Shown here in pieces: positions 1 to 10,473 of a DNA stretch of 64,000 bases. Origin of the DNA: Balaenoptera acutorostrata (lineage: Eukaryota > Chordata > Mammalia > Artiodactyla > Balaenopteridae). The stretch is taken from assembly GCF_949987535.1 (NCBI RefSeq), contig NC_080069.1:46303269-46367268 (forward strand), written 5' to 3'. Under the pieces are notes generated by a model. The model did not search any database. It was not told the origin of the DNA and was given only the letters and a program-made list of their open reading frames with translations. Both the position numbers and the translations under genes were made by a program. Numbering within the stretch: position 1 is the first letter of the stretch; every line of letters begins with the position of its first letter.

Positions 1-22
1 CTTTGTGTGGCAGAGAATAGTT

Positions 23-37
23 AAGAAAGCAGAGAGT
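23..37 (+). repeat. Left target-site duplication of the full-length L1
   Basis: AAGAAAGCAGAGAGT, repeated exactly at 7460-7474. It is preceded by TT, so the insertion junction reads TT/AAGA, close to the L1 endonuclease preference TT/AAAA in this orientation. Confidence 0.95.
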
Positions 38-51
38 GGGGGAAGGGAGGG

Positions 52-61
52 AAGATGGCGG
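52..61 (+). promoter_or_regulatory. YY1-type site at the L1 5' end
   Basis: AAGATGGCGG starts at +15 of the element. A YY1 site at almost this position sets the transcription start in human L1; here the match and spacing are seen and the function is inferred. The ancient L1 at 54.2-61.0 kb has AAGATGGC in the corresponding place on the minus strand. Confidence 0.8.
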
Positions 62-378
62 AAGAGTAAGACGCGGAGATCACATTCCTTCCCACAGATA
101 CAGTAGAAATACACCTACACGTGGAACTGCTCCTACAGAACACCCACTGAACGCTGGCAGAAAACGTCCGACCTCCAAAAAGGCAAGAAACTCCCCCCGT
201 ACTTGGGTAGGGCAAAAGAAAAAAGAAATAACAGAGACAAAAGAATAGGGACGGCACCTGCACCAGTGGGAGGGAGCCGTGAAGGAGGAAAGGTTTCCAC
301 GCACTAGGAGCCCCTTCGCGGGCGGAGACTGCGGGGGGCGGAGGGGGGAAGCTTCAGAGCCACGGAGGAGAGCGCAGC

Positions 379-738
379 CACAGAGGTGCGGAGGGCAAAG
401 CGGAGAGGTTCCCGCACAGAGGCTCGGCGCCGAGCAGCACTCACCAGCCCGAGAGGCTTGTCTGCTCCCCCGCCGGGGCGGGCGGGGCTGGGAGCTGAGG
501 CTCGGGCTTCGGTCGGATCGCAGGGAGAGGACTGGGACTGGCGGCGTGAACACAGCCTGAAGGGGTTAGCGCACCACAGCTAGCCCGGAGGGAGTCCGGG
601 AAAAAGTCTGCGGCTGCCGAAGAGGCAAGAGTCTTTTTCGTGCCTCTTTGTTTCGCGGCGGGCAAGGAGAGGGGATTCAGAGCGCCGCCTAAACGAACTC
701 CAGAGAAGGGCGCGAGCCGCGGCTATCAGCGCGGATCC
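379..738 (+). repeat. L1 5'UTR tandem unit, copy 1
   Basis: First copy of a roughly 360-366 bp unit. CCCGCACAGAGGCTCGGCGC at 411 recurs at 777 and GAACTCCAGAGAAGGGCGC recurs likewise. The two copies look about 95% alike by eye with a few small indels; the exact edges are approximate. Confidence 0.9.
475..487 (+). promoter_or_regulatory. GC-box cluster, unit 1
   Basis: GGGGCGGGCGGGG, overlapping Sp1/KLF-type GC boxes, inside tandem unit 1. It recurs exactly 366 bp downstream. Binding is inferred from the motif only. Confidence 0.6.
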
Positions 739-1105
739 CACAGCAACAGGGGCGCAGAGGGAAAATCGGAGAGACTCCCGCACAGAGGCTCGGCGCCGAG
801 CGGCGCTCACCAGCCCGAGAGGCTTGTCTGCTCACCCGCCGGGGCGGGCGGGGCTGGGAGCTGAGGCTCGGCTTCGGTCGGATCGCAGGGAGAGGACTGG
901 GGCTGGCGGCGTGAACACAGCCTGAAGGGGTTGGCGCACCACAGCTAGCCGGGAGGGAGACCGGGAAAAGGTCTGCAGCTGCCGAAGAGGCAAGAGACTT
1001 TTTCTTGCCTCTTTGTTTCGCTGCGCGCAAGGAGAGGGGATTCAGAGCGCCGCCTAAACGAACTCCAGAGAAGGGCGCAAGCCACGGCGATCAGCGCGGA
1101 CCCCA
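739..1105 (+). repeat. L1 5'UTR tandem unit, copy 2
   Basis: Second copy of the unit, ending where similarity stops after GATCAGCGCGGACCCCAGAGAC. No third copy follows; the next sequence (CGCTGGGGCTGCTGCTGCCG) is different. Confidence 0.88.
841..853 (+). promoter_or_regulatory. GC-box cluster, unit 2
   Basis: Identical GGGGCGGGCGGGG in tandem unit 2, so the duplication doubled the putative Sp1 sites of the promoter. Confidence 0.6.
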
Positions 1106-2288
1106 GAGACGGGCGTGAGACGCTGGGGCTGCTGCTGCCGCCTCCAAAAAGCCTGTGTGCGAGCACAGGTCACTCTCCACACCAACCCTCCCGGGAGCCT
1201 GTGCAGCCCGCCACTGCCAGGGTCCCGGGATCCGGGGACAACATCCCCGGGAGAACGCACTGCGCGCCTCAGGCTGGTGCAACGTCACGCCGGCCTCTGA
1301 CGCCGCAGGCTCGCCCCGCCTCCTCTGTACCCCTCCCTCCCCGCGGCCTGGGTGAGCCAGAGCCCCCGAAGCAGCTGCTCCTTTAACCCCGTCCTGCCTG
1401 GGCGGGGAACAGACGCCCTCAGGCGACCTACACGCAGAGGCGGGTCCAAATCCAAAGCTGAACCCCAGGAGCTGTGCGAACAGGGAAGAGAAGGGGAAAT
1501 CTCTCCCAGCAGCCTCGGGAGCAGCGGATTAAAGCTCCACAGACAACTTGATGTACCTGCATCTGTGGAATACCTGAATAGACAACGAATCATCCCAAAT
1601 TCAGGAGGTGGACTCTGGGAGCAGGAGATATTAATTTTTCCCCTTTTCCTTTTTTTAGTGAGTGTATATGTATATGCTTCTGGGTGAGATTTTGTCTGTA
1701 TAGCTTTGCTTTACAATAGCTTTATTTTACTTCACTATATTATAGCCTCTTTCTTTCTTTCTTTCTATTTTTTCTCCCTTTTACTCTGAGCCGTGTGGAC
1801 GCAAGGCTCTTGGTGCTCCAGCCAGGCATCAGGGCCGTGCCTCTGAGGTGGGAGAGCCAACTTCAGAACACTGGTCCACAAGAGACCTCCCAGCTCCACG
1901 TAATACCAAACGGCAAAAATCTCCCAGAGATCTCCATCTCAACATCAAGACCCAGCTTCACTCAACGACCAGCAAGCTACAGTGCTGGACATCCTATGCC
2001 AAACAACTAGCTAGACAGGAACACAACCCCATCCATTGGCAGAGAGGCTGCCTAAAATCATAATAAGGCCACAGACACCACAAAATACACCACCAGACGT
2101 GGACGTGCCCACCAGAAAGACAAGATCTAGCCTCATCCACCAGAACTCAGGCACTAGTTCCCTCCACCAGGAAGCCTACACAACCCACTGAACCAACCTT
2201 AGCCGCTGGGGACAGATACCCAAAACAACGGGAACTATGAACCTGCAGCCTGTGAAAAGGAGACCCCAAACACAGTAAGATAGGCAAA

Positions 2289-3182
2289 ATGAGACGACAG
2301 AAAAACACACAGCAGATGAAGGAGCAGGCTCAAAACACACTGGACTTAACAAATGAAGAGGAAATAGGTAGTCTACCTGAAAAAGAATTCAGAATAATGA
2401 TAGTAAGGATGATCCAAAATCTTGGAAATAGAATAGACAAAATGCAAGAAACATTTAACAAGGATGTAGAAGAACTAAAGAGGAACCAAGCAATGATGAA
2501 AAACACAATAAATGAAATTAAAAATACTCTAGATGGGATCAATAGTAGAATAACTGAGGCAGAAGAAAGGATAAGTGACCTGGAAGATAAAATGGTGGAA
2601 ATAACTACGACAGAGCAGGATAAAGAAAAAAGAATGAAAAGAACTGAGGACAGTCTCAGGGACCTCTGGGACAACATTAAACGTGCCAACATTCGAATTA
2701 TAGGGGTACCAGAAGAAGAAGAGAAAAAGAAAGGGACTGAGAAAATTTTTGAAGAGATTATAGTTGAAAACTTCCCTAATATGGGAAAGGAAATAGTTAA
2801 TCAAGTCCTGGAAGCACAGAGAGTCCCATACAGGACAAACCCAAGGAGGAACACGCCAAGACACATATTAATCAAACTGTCAAAAATTAAATATAAGGAA
2901 AACATATTAAAGGCAGCAAGGGAAAAAAAACAAATAACACACAAGGGAATCCCCATAAGGTTAACATCTGATCTCTCAGCAGAAACTCTGCAAGCCAGAA
3001 GGGAGTGGCAGGATATACTTAAAGTCATGAAGGAGAAAAACCTACAACCAAGATTACTCTACCCAGCAAGGATCTCATTCAGATTCGATGGAGAAATTAA
3101 AACCTTTACAGACAAGCAAAAGCTGAGAGAGTTCAGCACCACCAAACCAGCTTTACAACAAATGCTAAAGGAAATTCTCTAG
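2289..3182 (+). CDS. L1-ORF1: L1 ORF1p, RNA-binding trimeric chaperone, intact
   Basis: ORF1p of LINE-1: a cytoplasmic nucleic-acid chaperone that trimerises, coats its own L1 RNA and is needed for retrotransposition. The 297 residues show a charged N-terminus, a long coiled coil at about residues 45-130 (for example [15 protein letters not shown]), an RRM beginning near residue 134 with [12 protein letters not shown], and a basic C-terminal domain with [12 protein letters not shown] and a conserved end at [14 protein letters not shown]. It is shorter than human ORF1p (338 residues), mainly in the N-terminus and coiled coil. The start has A at -3 and follows an upstream in-frame TAG closely. 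It is 58 bp ahead of ORF2 on the same bicistronic RNA. No frameshift or stop is seen. Confidence 0.96.
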   Translation: MRRQKNTQQMKEQAQNTLDLTNEEEIGSLPEKEFRIMIVRMIQNLGNRIDKMQETFNKDVEELKRNQAMMKNTINEIKNTLDGINSRITEAEERISDLEDKMVEITTTEQDKEKRMKRTEDSLRDLWDNIKRANIRIIGVPEEEEKKKGTEKIFEEIIVENFPNMGKEIVNQVLEAQRVPYRTNPRRNTPRHILIKLSKIKYKENILKAAREKKQITHKGIPIRLTSDLSAETLQARREWQDILKVMKEKNLQPRLLYPARISFRFDGEIKTFTDKQKLREFSTTKPALQQMLKEIL

Positions 3183-3240
3183 GCAAGAAACACAAGAGAA
3201 GGAAAACACCTACAATAACAAACCCAATACATTTAAGAAA

Positions 3241-6200
3241 ATGGGAATAGGAACATACATATCGATAATTACCTTGAATGTAAATGGATTAAATGCTCCC
3301 ACCAAAAGACACAGGCTGGCTGAATGGATACAAAAACAAGACCCATACATATGCTGTCTACAAGAGACCCACTTCAGACCTAGGGACACATACAGACTGA
3401 AAGTGAGGGGATGGAAAAAGATATTCCATGCAAATGGAAATCAAAAGAAAGCTGGAGTAGCAATTCTCATATCAGACAAAATAGACTTTAAAATAAAGAC
3501 TATTACAAGAGACAAAGAAGGACACTATATAATGATCAAGGGATCGATCCAAGAGGAAGGTATAACAATTGTAAATATTTATGCACCCAACATAGGAGCA
3601 CCTCAATACATAAGGCAAATACTAACAGCCATGAAAGGGGAAATTGACAGCAACACAATCATAGTAGGGGACTTTAACACCCCACTTTCACCAATGGACA
3701 GATCATCCAAAATGAAAATAAATAAGGAAACACAAGCTTTAAATGATACATTAAACAATATGGACTTAATTGATATTTATAGGACATTCCACCCAAAAAC
3801 AACAGAATACACATTTTTCTCAAGTGCTCATGGAACATTCTCCAGGATAGATCATATCTTGGGTCACAAATCAAGCCTTGGTAAATTTAAGAAAATTGAA
3901 ATCGTATCAAGTATCTTTTCCGACCACAACGCTATGAGACTAGATATCAATTACAGGAAAAGATCTGTAAAAAATACAAACACATGGAGGCTACACAATA
4001 CATTACTTAATAACGAAGTGATTACTGAAGAAATCAAAGGGGAAATCAAAAAATACCTAGAAACAAATGACAATGGAGACACGACGACCCAAAACCTATG
4101 GGACACAGCAAAAGCAGTGCTAAGAGGGAAGTTTATAGCAATACAAGCCTACCTCAAGAAACAGGAAACATCTCGAATAAACAACCTAACCTTGCACCTA
4201 AAGCAATTAGAGAAAGAAGAACAAAAAAACCCCAAAGCCAGCAGAAGGAAAGAAATTATAAAGATCAGGTCAGAAATAAATGAAAAAGAAATGAAGGAAA
4301 CAATAGCAAAAATCAATGAAACTAAAAGCTGGTTCTTTGAGAAGATAAACAAAATTGATAAACCATTAGCCAGACTCATCAAGAGAAAAAGGGAGAAGAC
4401 TCAGATCAATAGAATTAGAAATGAAAAAGGAGAAGTAACCACTGACACTGCAGAAATACAAAAGATCATGAGAGATTACTACAAGCAACTCTATGCCAAT
4501 AAAATGGACAACCTGGAAGAAATGGACAGATTCTTAGAAATGCACAAACTGCCGAGACTGAACCAGGAAGAAATAGAAAATATGAACAGACCAATCACAA
4601 GCACTGAAATTGAAACTGTGATTGAAAACCTTCCAACAAACAAAAGCCCAGGACCAGATGGCTTCACAGGCGAATTCTATCAAACATTTAGAGAAGAGCT
4701 AACACCTATCCTTCTCAAACTCTTCCAAAATATTGCAGAGGGAGGAACACTCCCAAACTCATTCTACGAGGCCACCATCACCCTGATACCAAAACCAGAC
4801 AAAGATGTCACAAAGAAAGAAAACTACAGGCCAATATCACTGATGAACATAGATGCAAAAATCCTCAACAAAATACTAGCAAACAGAATCCAACAGCACA
4901 TTAAAAGGATCATAGACCATGATCAAGTGGGGTTTATCCCAGGAATGCAAGGATTCTTCAATATACGCAAATCAATCAATGTGATACACCATATTAACAA
5001 ATTGAAGGAGAAAAACCATATGATCATCTCAATAGATGCAGAGAAAGCTTTTGACAAAATTCAACACCCATTTATGATAAAAGCCCTGCAGAAAGTAGGC
5101 ATAGAGGGAACTTTCCTCAACATAATAAAGGCCATATATGACAAACCCACAGCCAACATTGTCCTCAATGGTGAAAAACTGAAACCATTTCCACTAAGAT
5201 CAGGAACAAGACAGGGTTGCCCACTCTCACCACTATTATTCAACATAGTTCTGGAAGTCCTAGCCACAGCAATCAGAGAAGACAAAGAAATAAAAGGAAT
5301 CCAAATCGGAAAAGAAGAAGTAAAGCTGTCACTATTTGCAGATGACATGATACTATACATAGAGAATCCTAAAGATGCTACCAGAAAACTCCTAGAGCTA
5401 ATCAATGAATTTGGTAAAGTAGCAGGATACAAAATTAATGCACAGAAATCTCTTGCATTTCTATACACTAATGACGAAAAATCTGAAAGTGAAATTAAGA
5501 AAACACTCCCATTTACCATTGCAACAAAAAGAATAAAATATCTAGGAATAAACCTACCTAAGGAGACAAAAGACCTGTATGCAGAAAATTATAAGACACT
5601 GATGAAAGAAATTAAAGATGATACAAATAGATGGAGAGATATACCATGTTCCTGGATTGGAAGAATCAACATTGTGAAAATGTCTCTACTACCCAAAGCA
5701 ATCTACAGATTCAATGCAATCCCTATCAAACTACCACGGGCATTTTTCACAGAACTAGAACAAAAAATTTCACAATTTGTATGGAAACACAAAAGACCCC
5801 GAATAGCCAAAGCAATCTTGAGAACGAAAAATGGAGCTGGGGGAATCAGGCTCCCTGACTTCAGACTATATTACAAAGCTTCAGTAATCAAGACAGTTTG
5901 GTACTGGCACAAAAACAGAAATATAGATCAATGGAACAGGATAGAAAGCCCAGAGATAAACCCACACACATATGGTCAACTTATCTTTGATAAAGGAGGC
6001 AAGCATATACAGTGGAGAAAAGACAGCCTCTTCAATAAGTGGTGCTGGGAAAATTGGACAGGAACATGTAAAAGTATGAAATTAGAACACTCCCTGACAC
6101 CATGCACAAAAATAAACTCAAAATGGATTAAAGACCTAAGTGTAAGGGCAGACACTATCAAACTCTTAGAGGAAAACATAGGCAGAACACTCTATGACAT

Positions 6201-7059
6201 ACATCACAGCAAGATTCTTTTTGACCCAGCTCCCAGAGAAATGGAAATAAGAACACAAATAAACAAATGGGACCTAATGAAACTTAAAAGCTTTTGCACA
6301 GCAAAGGAAACCATAAACAAGACCAAAAGACAACCCTCAGAATGGGAGAAAATATTTGCAAATGAAGCAACTGACAAAGGATTAATCTCCAAGATTTACA
6401 AGCAGCTCATGCAGCTCAATAACAAAAAAACGAACAACCCAATCCAAAAATGGGCAGAAGATCTAAATAGACATTTCTCCAAAGAAGATATACAGATGGC
6501 CTACAGACACATGAAAGAATGCTCAACATCATTAATCATTAGAGAAATGCAAATCAAAACTACAATGAGATATCATCTCACACCGGTCAGAATGGCCATC
6601 ATCAAAAAATCTAGAAACAATAAATGCTGGAGAGGGTGTGGAGGAAAGGGAACACTCTTGCACTGTTGGTGGGAATGTAAATTGATACAGCCACTATGGA
6701 GAACAGTATGGAGGTTCCTTAAAAAACTACAAATAGAACTACCATACGACCCAGCAATCCCACTACTGGGCATATACCCTGAGAAAACCATAGGTCAAAA
6801 AGAGTCATGTACCAAAATGTTCATTGCAGCTCTATTTACAATAGCCAGGACATGGAAGCAACCTAAATGTCCATCGACAGATGAATGGATAAAGAAGATG
6901 TGGCACATATATACAATGGAATATTACTCAGCCATAAAAAGAAATGAAATGGAGGTATTTGTAATGAGGTGGATGGAGTTAGAGTCTGTCATACAGAGTG
7001 AAGTAAGTCAGAAAGAGAAAAACAAATACAGTATGCTAACACATATATATGGAATCTAA
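3241..7059 (+). CDS. L1-ORF2: L1 ORF2p, endonuclease-reverse transcriptase, intact
   Basis: The enzyme of LINE-1 target-primed reverse transcription: it nicks DNA at TTTT/AA-like sites and copies RNA from the nick. The N-terminal APE-type endonuclease has N13, E42, D144 and N146 (GDFNTPL), D204 (RIDHILG) and S227-D228-H229. The central reverse transcriptase has [45 protein letters not shown] and the catalytic FADD at 699-702. The C-terminal CX3CX7HX4C knuckle uses C1129, C1133, H1141 and C1146. At 1272 residues it is about the length of human ORF2p (1275). The ATG has A at -3 and G at +4. Translation probably relies on unconventional re-initiation after ORF1, as in other L1s. All inspected catalytic residues are intact, so it is a candidate active enzyme. 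Confidence 0.97.
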   Translation: MGIGTYISIITLNVNGLNAPTKRHRLAEWIQKQDPYICCLQETHFRPRDTYRLKVRGWKKIFHANGNQKKAGVAILISDKIDFKIKTITRDKEGHYIMIKGSIQEEGITIVNIYAPNIGAPQYIRQILTAMKGEIDSNTIIVGDFNTPLSPMDRSSKMKINKETQALNDTLNNMDLIDIYRTFHPKTTEYTFFSSAHGTFSRIDHILGHKSSLGKFKKIEIVSSIFSDHNAMRLDINYRKRSVKNTNTWRLHNTLLNNEVITEEIKGEIKKYLETNDNGDTTTQNLWDTAKAVLRGKFIAIQAYLKKQETSRINNLTLHLKQLEKEEQKNPKASRRKEIIKIRSEINEKEMKETIAKINETKSWFFEKINKIDKPLARLIKRKREKTQINRIRNEKGEVTTDTAEIQKIMRDYYKQLYANKMDNLEEMDRFLEMHKLPRLNQEEIENMNRPITSTEIETVIENLPTNKSPGPDGFTGEFYQTFREELTPILLKLFQNIAEGGTLPNSFYEATITLIPKPDKDVTKKENYRPISLMNIDAKILNKILANRIQQHIKRIIDHDQVGFIPGMQGFFNIRKSINVIHHINKLKEKNHMIISIDAEKAFDKIQHPFMIKALQKVGIEGTFLNIIKAIYDKPTANIVLNGEKLKPFPLRSGTRQGCPLSPLLFNIVLEVLATAIREDKEIKGIQIGKEEVKLSLFADDMILYIENPKDATRKLLELINEFGKVAGYKINAQKSLAFLYTNDEKSESEIKKTLPFTIATKRIKYLGINLPKETKDLYAENYKTLMKEIKDDTNRWRDIPCSWIGRINIVKMSLLPKAIYRFNAIPIKLPRAFFTELEQKISQFVWKHKRPRIAKAILRTKNGAGGIRLPDFRLYYKASVIKTVWYWHKNRNIDQWNRIESPEINPHTYGQLIFDKGGKHIQWRKDSLFNKWCWENWTGTCKSMKLEHSLTPCTKINSKWIKDLSVRADTIKLLEENIGRTLYDIHHSKILFDPAPREMEIRTQINKWDLMKLKSFCTAKETINKTKRQPSEWEKIFANEATDKGLISKIYKQLMQLNNKKTNNPIQKWAEDLNRHFSKEDIQMAYRHMKECSTSLIIREMQIKTTMRYHLTPVRMAIIKKSRNNKCWRGCGGKGTLLHCWWECKLIQPLWRTVWRFLKKLQIELPYDPAIPLLGIYPEKTIGQKESCTKMFIAALFTIARTWKQPKCPSTDEWIKKMWHIYTMEYYSAIKRNEMEVFVMRWMELESVIQSEVSQKEKNKYSMLTHIYGI

Positions 7060-7062
7060 GGG

Positions 7063-7083
7063 AAAAAAAAAAAAAAAAAAAAA
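7063..7083 (+). repeat. 21-A tract directly after the ORF2 stop
   Basis: An uninterrupted run of 21 A three bases after the stop codon and about 340 bp before the polyA signal. The related antisense fragment has a T-run of about 17 at the same place (about 26565-26580), so it is a family trait rather than a tail. Confidence 0.9.
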
Positions 7084-7292
7084 GGCCATGAAGAACCTAG
7101 TGGCAAGACGGGAATAAAGACACAGACCTACTAGAGAATGGACTTGAGGATATGGGGAGGGGGTGGGGTGAGATGTGACAGGGTAAGAGAGTGTCATGGA
7201 CATATATACACTACCAAATGTAAAATAGATAGCTAGTGGGAAGCAGCCGCATAGCACAGGGAGATCAGCTCGGTGCTTTGTGACCACCTAGA

Positions 7293-7322
7293 GGGGTGGG
7301 ATGGGGAGGGTGGGAGGGAGGG
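7293..7322 (+). other. Predicted G-quadruplex in the L1 3'UTR
   Basis: Seven closely spaced G-runs of three or four (GGGGTGGGATGGGGAGGG, then TGGGAGGGAGGG) with loops of one or two bases. A second shorter G-rich stretch lies at 7154-7169. G-rich tracts capable of quadruplex formation are a known L1 3'UTR feature. Confidence 0.75.
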
Positions 7323-7425
7323 AGATGCAAGAGGGAAGAGAAATGGGAACATATTGTATATGTATAACAGATTCACTTTGTTATAAAGCAGATGCTAACA
7401 CACTATTGTAAGGCAATTATACTTC

Positions 7426-7459
7426 AATAAAGATGTTTGAAAAAAAAAAAAAAAAAAAA
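7426..7459 (+). terminator. L1 polyA signal and A-tail
   Basis: AATAAA at 7426-7431, then GATGTTTG and an A-tail of about 20 that runs into the target-site duplication. Confidence 0.95.
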
Positions 7460-7474
7460 AAGAAAGCAGAGAGT
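7460..7474 (+). repeat. Right target-site duplication of the full-length L1
   Basis: Exact second copy of the 15-bp AAGAAAGCAGAGAGT, directly after the A-tail. The boundary with the tail is ambiguous by two A residues. Confidence 0.95.
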
Positions 7475-8560
7475 AAATTAGAAAAAAAAAGCCTGAGTTT
7501 AAGATCAGCTAACAATCTGAGGGCCTAGTCAACTATGGTAGCAGAATGGCCCATCAAAGATGCCCATGCAGTAATCCCTGGAAGCTATGAATATGTTATG
7601 TTACATGTGAAAAGGGACTTTGCAGATTTACTTAAGGTTGTAGACCTTAAGCTAGAACAACCATCTCTAGTAAGTTTACAATAAAACAAATTCAACATCC
7701 CCTTAAATTACACAATAAATACGTTTTTGAAAGTTCAATTTACATTATGTCAAAATGTAGCAGATTTATGTTTTACCTCCAAAAATTAGAGGCTGTTTTT
7801 GTTGTTGTTGTTTTGTTTTGTTTTTTTAACCTAAATGACTTTCTGGCTGGACACTGGAAGAGCACAGAGGATTTAGAACAGCCCTTGATTACATAGCTAC
7901 AATCTAGCAACGTTGTCCTCACCCAGTTACAGTCACTAAGTGTCTCCAATGATCATGATAACTAAAAACACCCCTCCCATATTCCAAAACTTTTGTTGGA
8001 AATCACAGCTATCCTAAGTGAAAACCATACTAGTATGTAATGAAAGAGATATACAGACGAAAATGTTACTTTGCTCTCAAGGATCTTACAGTTTAAATAG
8101 TGGTTAAACAGAGATATCCATGATACATAATATGAAATAATTATTTTTAAAATCTTTGAGAAACATTCTCCAGTCAAAATAGTCTTCCCTTCATATGATA
8201 GCCCACATTACACTTTATACTAATAAATTGAATAAGATGAACTGCTTTAACGTTAAGAACAACTATTTTAAGATGCTCTGAAGTGGTCCACATGCTGACC
8301 TATTTGAGGAATTGCAATTTTTCTGTCTAAAGAGCCAAAACTGAGTGGATATTAGAGATATTTTAGTTTTTCCAGAATTTGTTAAAACAAATGAATTTGA
8401 ATGTGTCAACTTCATTTACTTATCCACCTCATCCCCTCTATCTTCATATCTTCAGTTCTTTATATGTTCATTGTGTGGCCTCTGAAAGCATTTGAATTGC
8501 TCCTTTTGCAATCCCAGATCATATAACAAATTTATAATATCATTATTTTGTTCCTTGTAG
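7475..8560. other. Unique sequence, nothing recognised
   Basis: AT-rich DNA after the L1. It has a short GTT/TTTTG-rich low-complexity run near 7797-7827. No coding signal was found, and the small open frames resemble no protein family. Confidence 0.6.
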
Positions 8561-8690
8561 TTTCTTTTAGGGTTATTGTAAGTATTCAATGAGATTGTGC
8601 ATGTAAAGAACTTGTACAAGGCCTGAACACAGAGTGATTGAATAAGCATTGGCTATTTGTGTAGTATTAGCTATTATAATTAATGTTTCA
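8561..8690 (+). repeat. MIR SINE, 3' part
   Basis: GGGTTATTGTAAGTATTCAATGAGATTG continues through the CTTGTACAAGGCCTGAACACAGAG section and an AATAAGCATTGGCTATT end. This matches the order of the MIR core and tail, heavily diverged. Confidence 0.65.
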
Positions 8691-10009
8691 GCATATATGC
8701 CTACTGTTATTCTTAAAACAAAGTGAACTTTTTATTGATCATGTTTGATTACTTGACAAATAAAAATTTGGCGTTATTTTAGGGTAGTCACATATTGCTG
8801 GGATAACCCTGCTTCTTTTCTCCTTAGATAATTTTAATTTAATCATCCAGAAAGTTCCGAATTAACCAATTGTGGATATTTTTGAGATAATTTTAAGACA
8901 TAATGCTGTTGAAGTTATCAGATTTCTATGGTGTTCCTTTATCTGCATTAGCTTTCCTGCTGCATTTGTCCTCTTGGAAACACTGCCATGATGATGATTT
9001 GGTTTAATGTATTTCACCTTGTGGTGTCAATATGTCCTTCTGATGGTATACTTACCTTTATTTAGCAAGCCAAGTTAAGTACTGTTAGACACAAAAGTCA
9101 GCTTGAGTGTACTAAATAGAGCCATGTTACATCACTAGCAGGATTTATCAAATCTGTTTTGGTGATTCCATATTTGATTACATGTAAAATATACCCAATT
9201 TTCAGGCCCTTGCTGTTGTGTTTGGCCTTCTTGCTTTTGCTGTCTTTATTATACTCTCATCCACTCTCAGAAAGTGAACAAGTTTTTTTCTGGAACTCAG
9301 CCATCTTATTGACCCAAATATTCTTGACTCAGAAAATCTTTTATTTTTGCTTTTTATGGTAGTGACTTTCGTCCAAATTTTCTATTTAATATTCAAAAAC
9401 TTCATGATGATCTTTGCAGATACCACATTCCCATAGATGTTTTTTCATCTTCTATAAGGAGTAAAGAGGAGGATTTACTTGCTCTGTGGTGTGTGGTTGT
9501 TTTCATTTTTTGTTTCCCCAGAGGTCATGATACTTTGTCAGACATGAGAAGTTGTGCACTGATTTCTGGTGGTCATACTTCTCCTCTTTCCTTCTCCCTT
9601 GGCCAAAAGTTTTCAATTCCTCTAGCTAGTTCAAGAGATTATCAGTGTGGGTTTTTAGGCATCAGTTTTTTTCAGACAGACACAGAATCTTTCCTTTTTG
9701 ATGCCTTGTTAACAGCAAACTGAATTTTTCTCTCCATTTCCCTTGCTATGACATCTAATTGCTCAAAACCGTTTGCATGCTATTTATTGTGCCTCAGAAG
9801 CACCACATGCTTGGCCAAATACTCAAATTACAGTAACTGGTCCTGATCAATTGTGTACATCTGCTGAGGAGAATATTCTTACACTCAGTAGCAAGCTGGA
9901 GATGTTGCTGGAGTCCTGGAGGTCATACAACGGGCTTGTCTTCCTTCATCTCGAATTCCTCCACTTGGTTCTCTGCCATCTCTTAGCAGGTTATTCCTGG
10001 AACAGCCAT
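8691..10009. other. Unique sequence, nothing recognised
   Basis: No repeat or gene was recognised with confidence. Several short open frames (for example 9159-9362 and 9493-9723) have no recognisable motif or conserved composition and are treated as chance. Confidence 0.5.
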
Positions 10010-10029
10010 CTCAGCTGCTGCCTTCAATA

Positions 10030-10370
10030 AGCTCGCTCCTTTCGCGGGAGACACACCTGGGCGGGACTCCGTCCCGCAGACTTGCCTGATGAATTTCCCA
10101 GCTCGCCCTGCGCGGCCCAGAGGCTGTTGGTTCCGTCCTGCCCGCGCCTCGTAGCACTGCAGGGCCCAGCGTCCCAGTTTGACTGGTTTGTCGTTCAAAG
10201 AGACCACAAATAGGCTGTTTGGCTCCAAGAAACCAACAAAAAGCGATGTTTTGATTTTGTTTTCTTTTGTTTTTCCTCGCCATGTTTGGGAAGGAACATC
10301 CTCAGCCTGAATTGGAATGGCGGAAAGGGGACTCGAACCGAGAGTCCTGAAATCCGGATCCTGCTTACTA
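10030..10370. promoter_or_regulatory. Small isolated CpG-rich patch
   Basis: About 14 CpG dinucleotides fall within 10031-10173, with clusters such as TTTCGCGGGAG and CTGCGCGGCCC, and more follow up to about 10370. The DNA on both sides is AT-rich and CpG-poor. It could be a small CpG-island promoter, the CpG-rich end of an unrecognised LTR, or a retroposed first exon. It directly precedes a CHR SINE insertion. I could not identify a gene on either strand. Confidence 0.45.
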
Positions 10371-10461
10371 ACTTAGGTAAGGCGACTTGTAATAAAACAG
10401 AAGTTTCACACATTATGACAGTGATGATTGCTAACCTTCTAATTTTTTTTTGATTATTCAT

Positions 10462-10473
10462 ATGACTGGATAT
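10462..10473 (-). repeat. Target-site duplication, left of CHR SINE
   Basis: ATGACTGGATAT, repeated exactly at 10777-10788 on the other side of the SINE. Confidence 0.88.

Larger units (their letters stand above)
38..2288 (+). promoter_or_regulatory. L1 5'UTR with internal promoter
   Basis: The first 1.3 kb is GC- and CpG-rich, unlike the AT-rich surroundings, and holds a YY1-type site, two GC-box clusters and a tandem duplication. The last kilobase is AT-richer, with a TTTC run around 1749-1768, and leads into ORF1. In L1 families this region carries an internal RNA polymerase II promoter that starts near the first base. A CCTGCAGCCTGTG motif 34 bp before ORF1 (2242-2254) is shared at the same spacing with the degraded L1 at 30.6-35.7 kb. 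Confidence 0.85.
7060..7440 (+). other. L1 3'UTR
   Basis: Untranslated tail of the young L1, with an A-tract just after the stop, two G-rich stretches, and an end of the type CAATTATACTTCAATAAAGATGTTTGA. The same 3'UTR type occurs antisense in the nested fragment at 26171-26608, so both belong to one young lineage. Confidence 0.9.
38..7459 (+). mobile_element. Full-length young LINE-1 with both ORFs intact
   Basis: A complete autonomous non-LTR retrotransposon of about 7.4 kb. In order it has a 5'UTR beginning GGGGGAAGGGAGGG with a YY1-type site, ORF1 (297 codons), a 58-bp spacer, ORF2 (1272 codons), a 3'UTR with a G-rich tract, AATAAA and an A-tail. A perfect 15-bp duplication flanks it. 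Neither ORF contains a stop or frameshift, and all catalytic residues I checked are present. The 5'UTR is much longer than the human L1 one (known to be about 0.9 kb), partly because of an internal tandem duplication. The integrity and the perfect duplication imply a recent insertion. Whether it is active cannot be seen from sequence. Confidence 0.97.

Noticed and set aside
80..553. 157-codon antisense open frame in the L1 5'UTR, recalling primate L1 ORF0
   Set aside because: Composition is that of random translation of GC-rich DNA (rich in S, R, P, A), it has no recognisable motif, and several similar frames occur on both strands of the same CpG-rich region.
10325..10360. GACTCGAACCGAGAGTCC, which on the minus strand resembles a tRNA T-arm (GGTTCGAGTCC)
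   Set aside because: The bases around the loop do not form a T-stem, and no D-arm, anticodon arm or acceptor pairing can be found at tRNA spacing.
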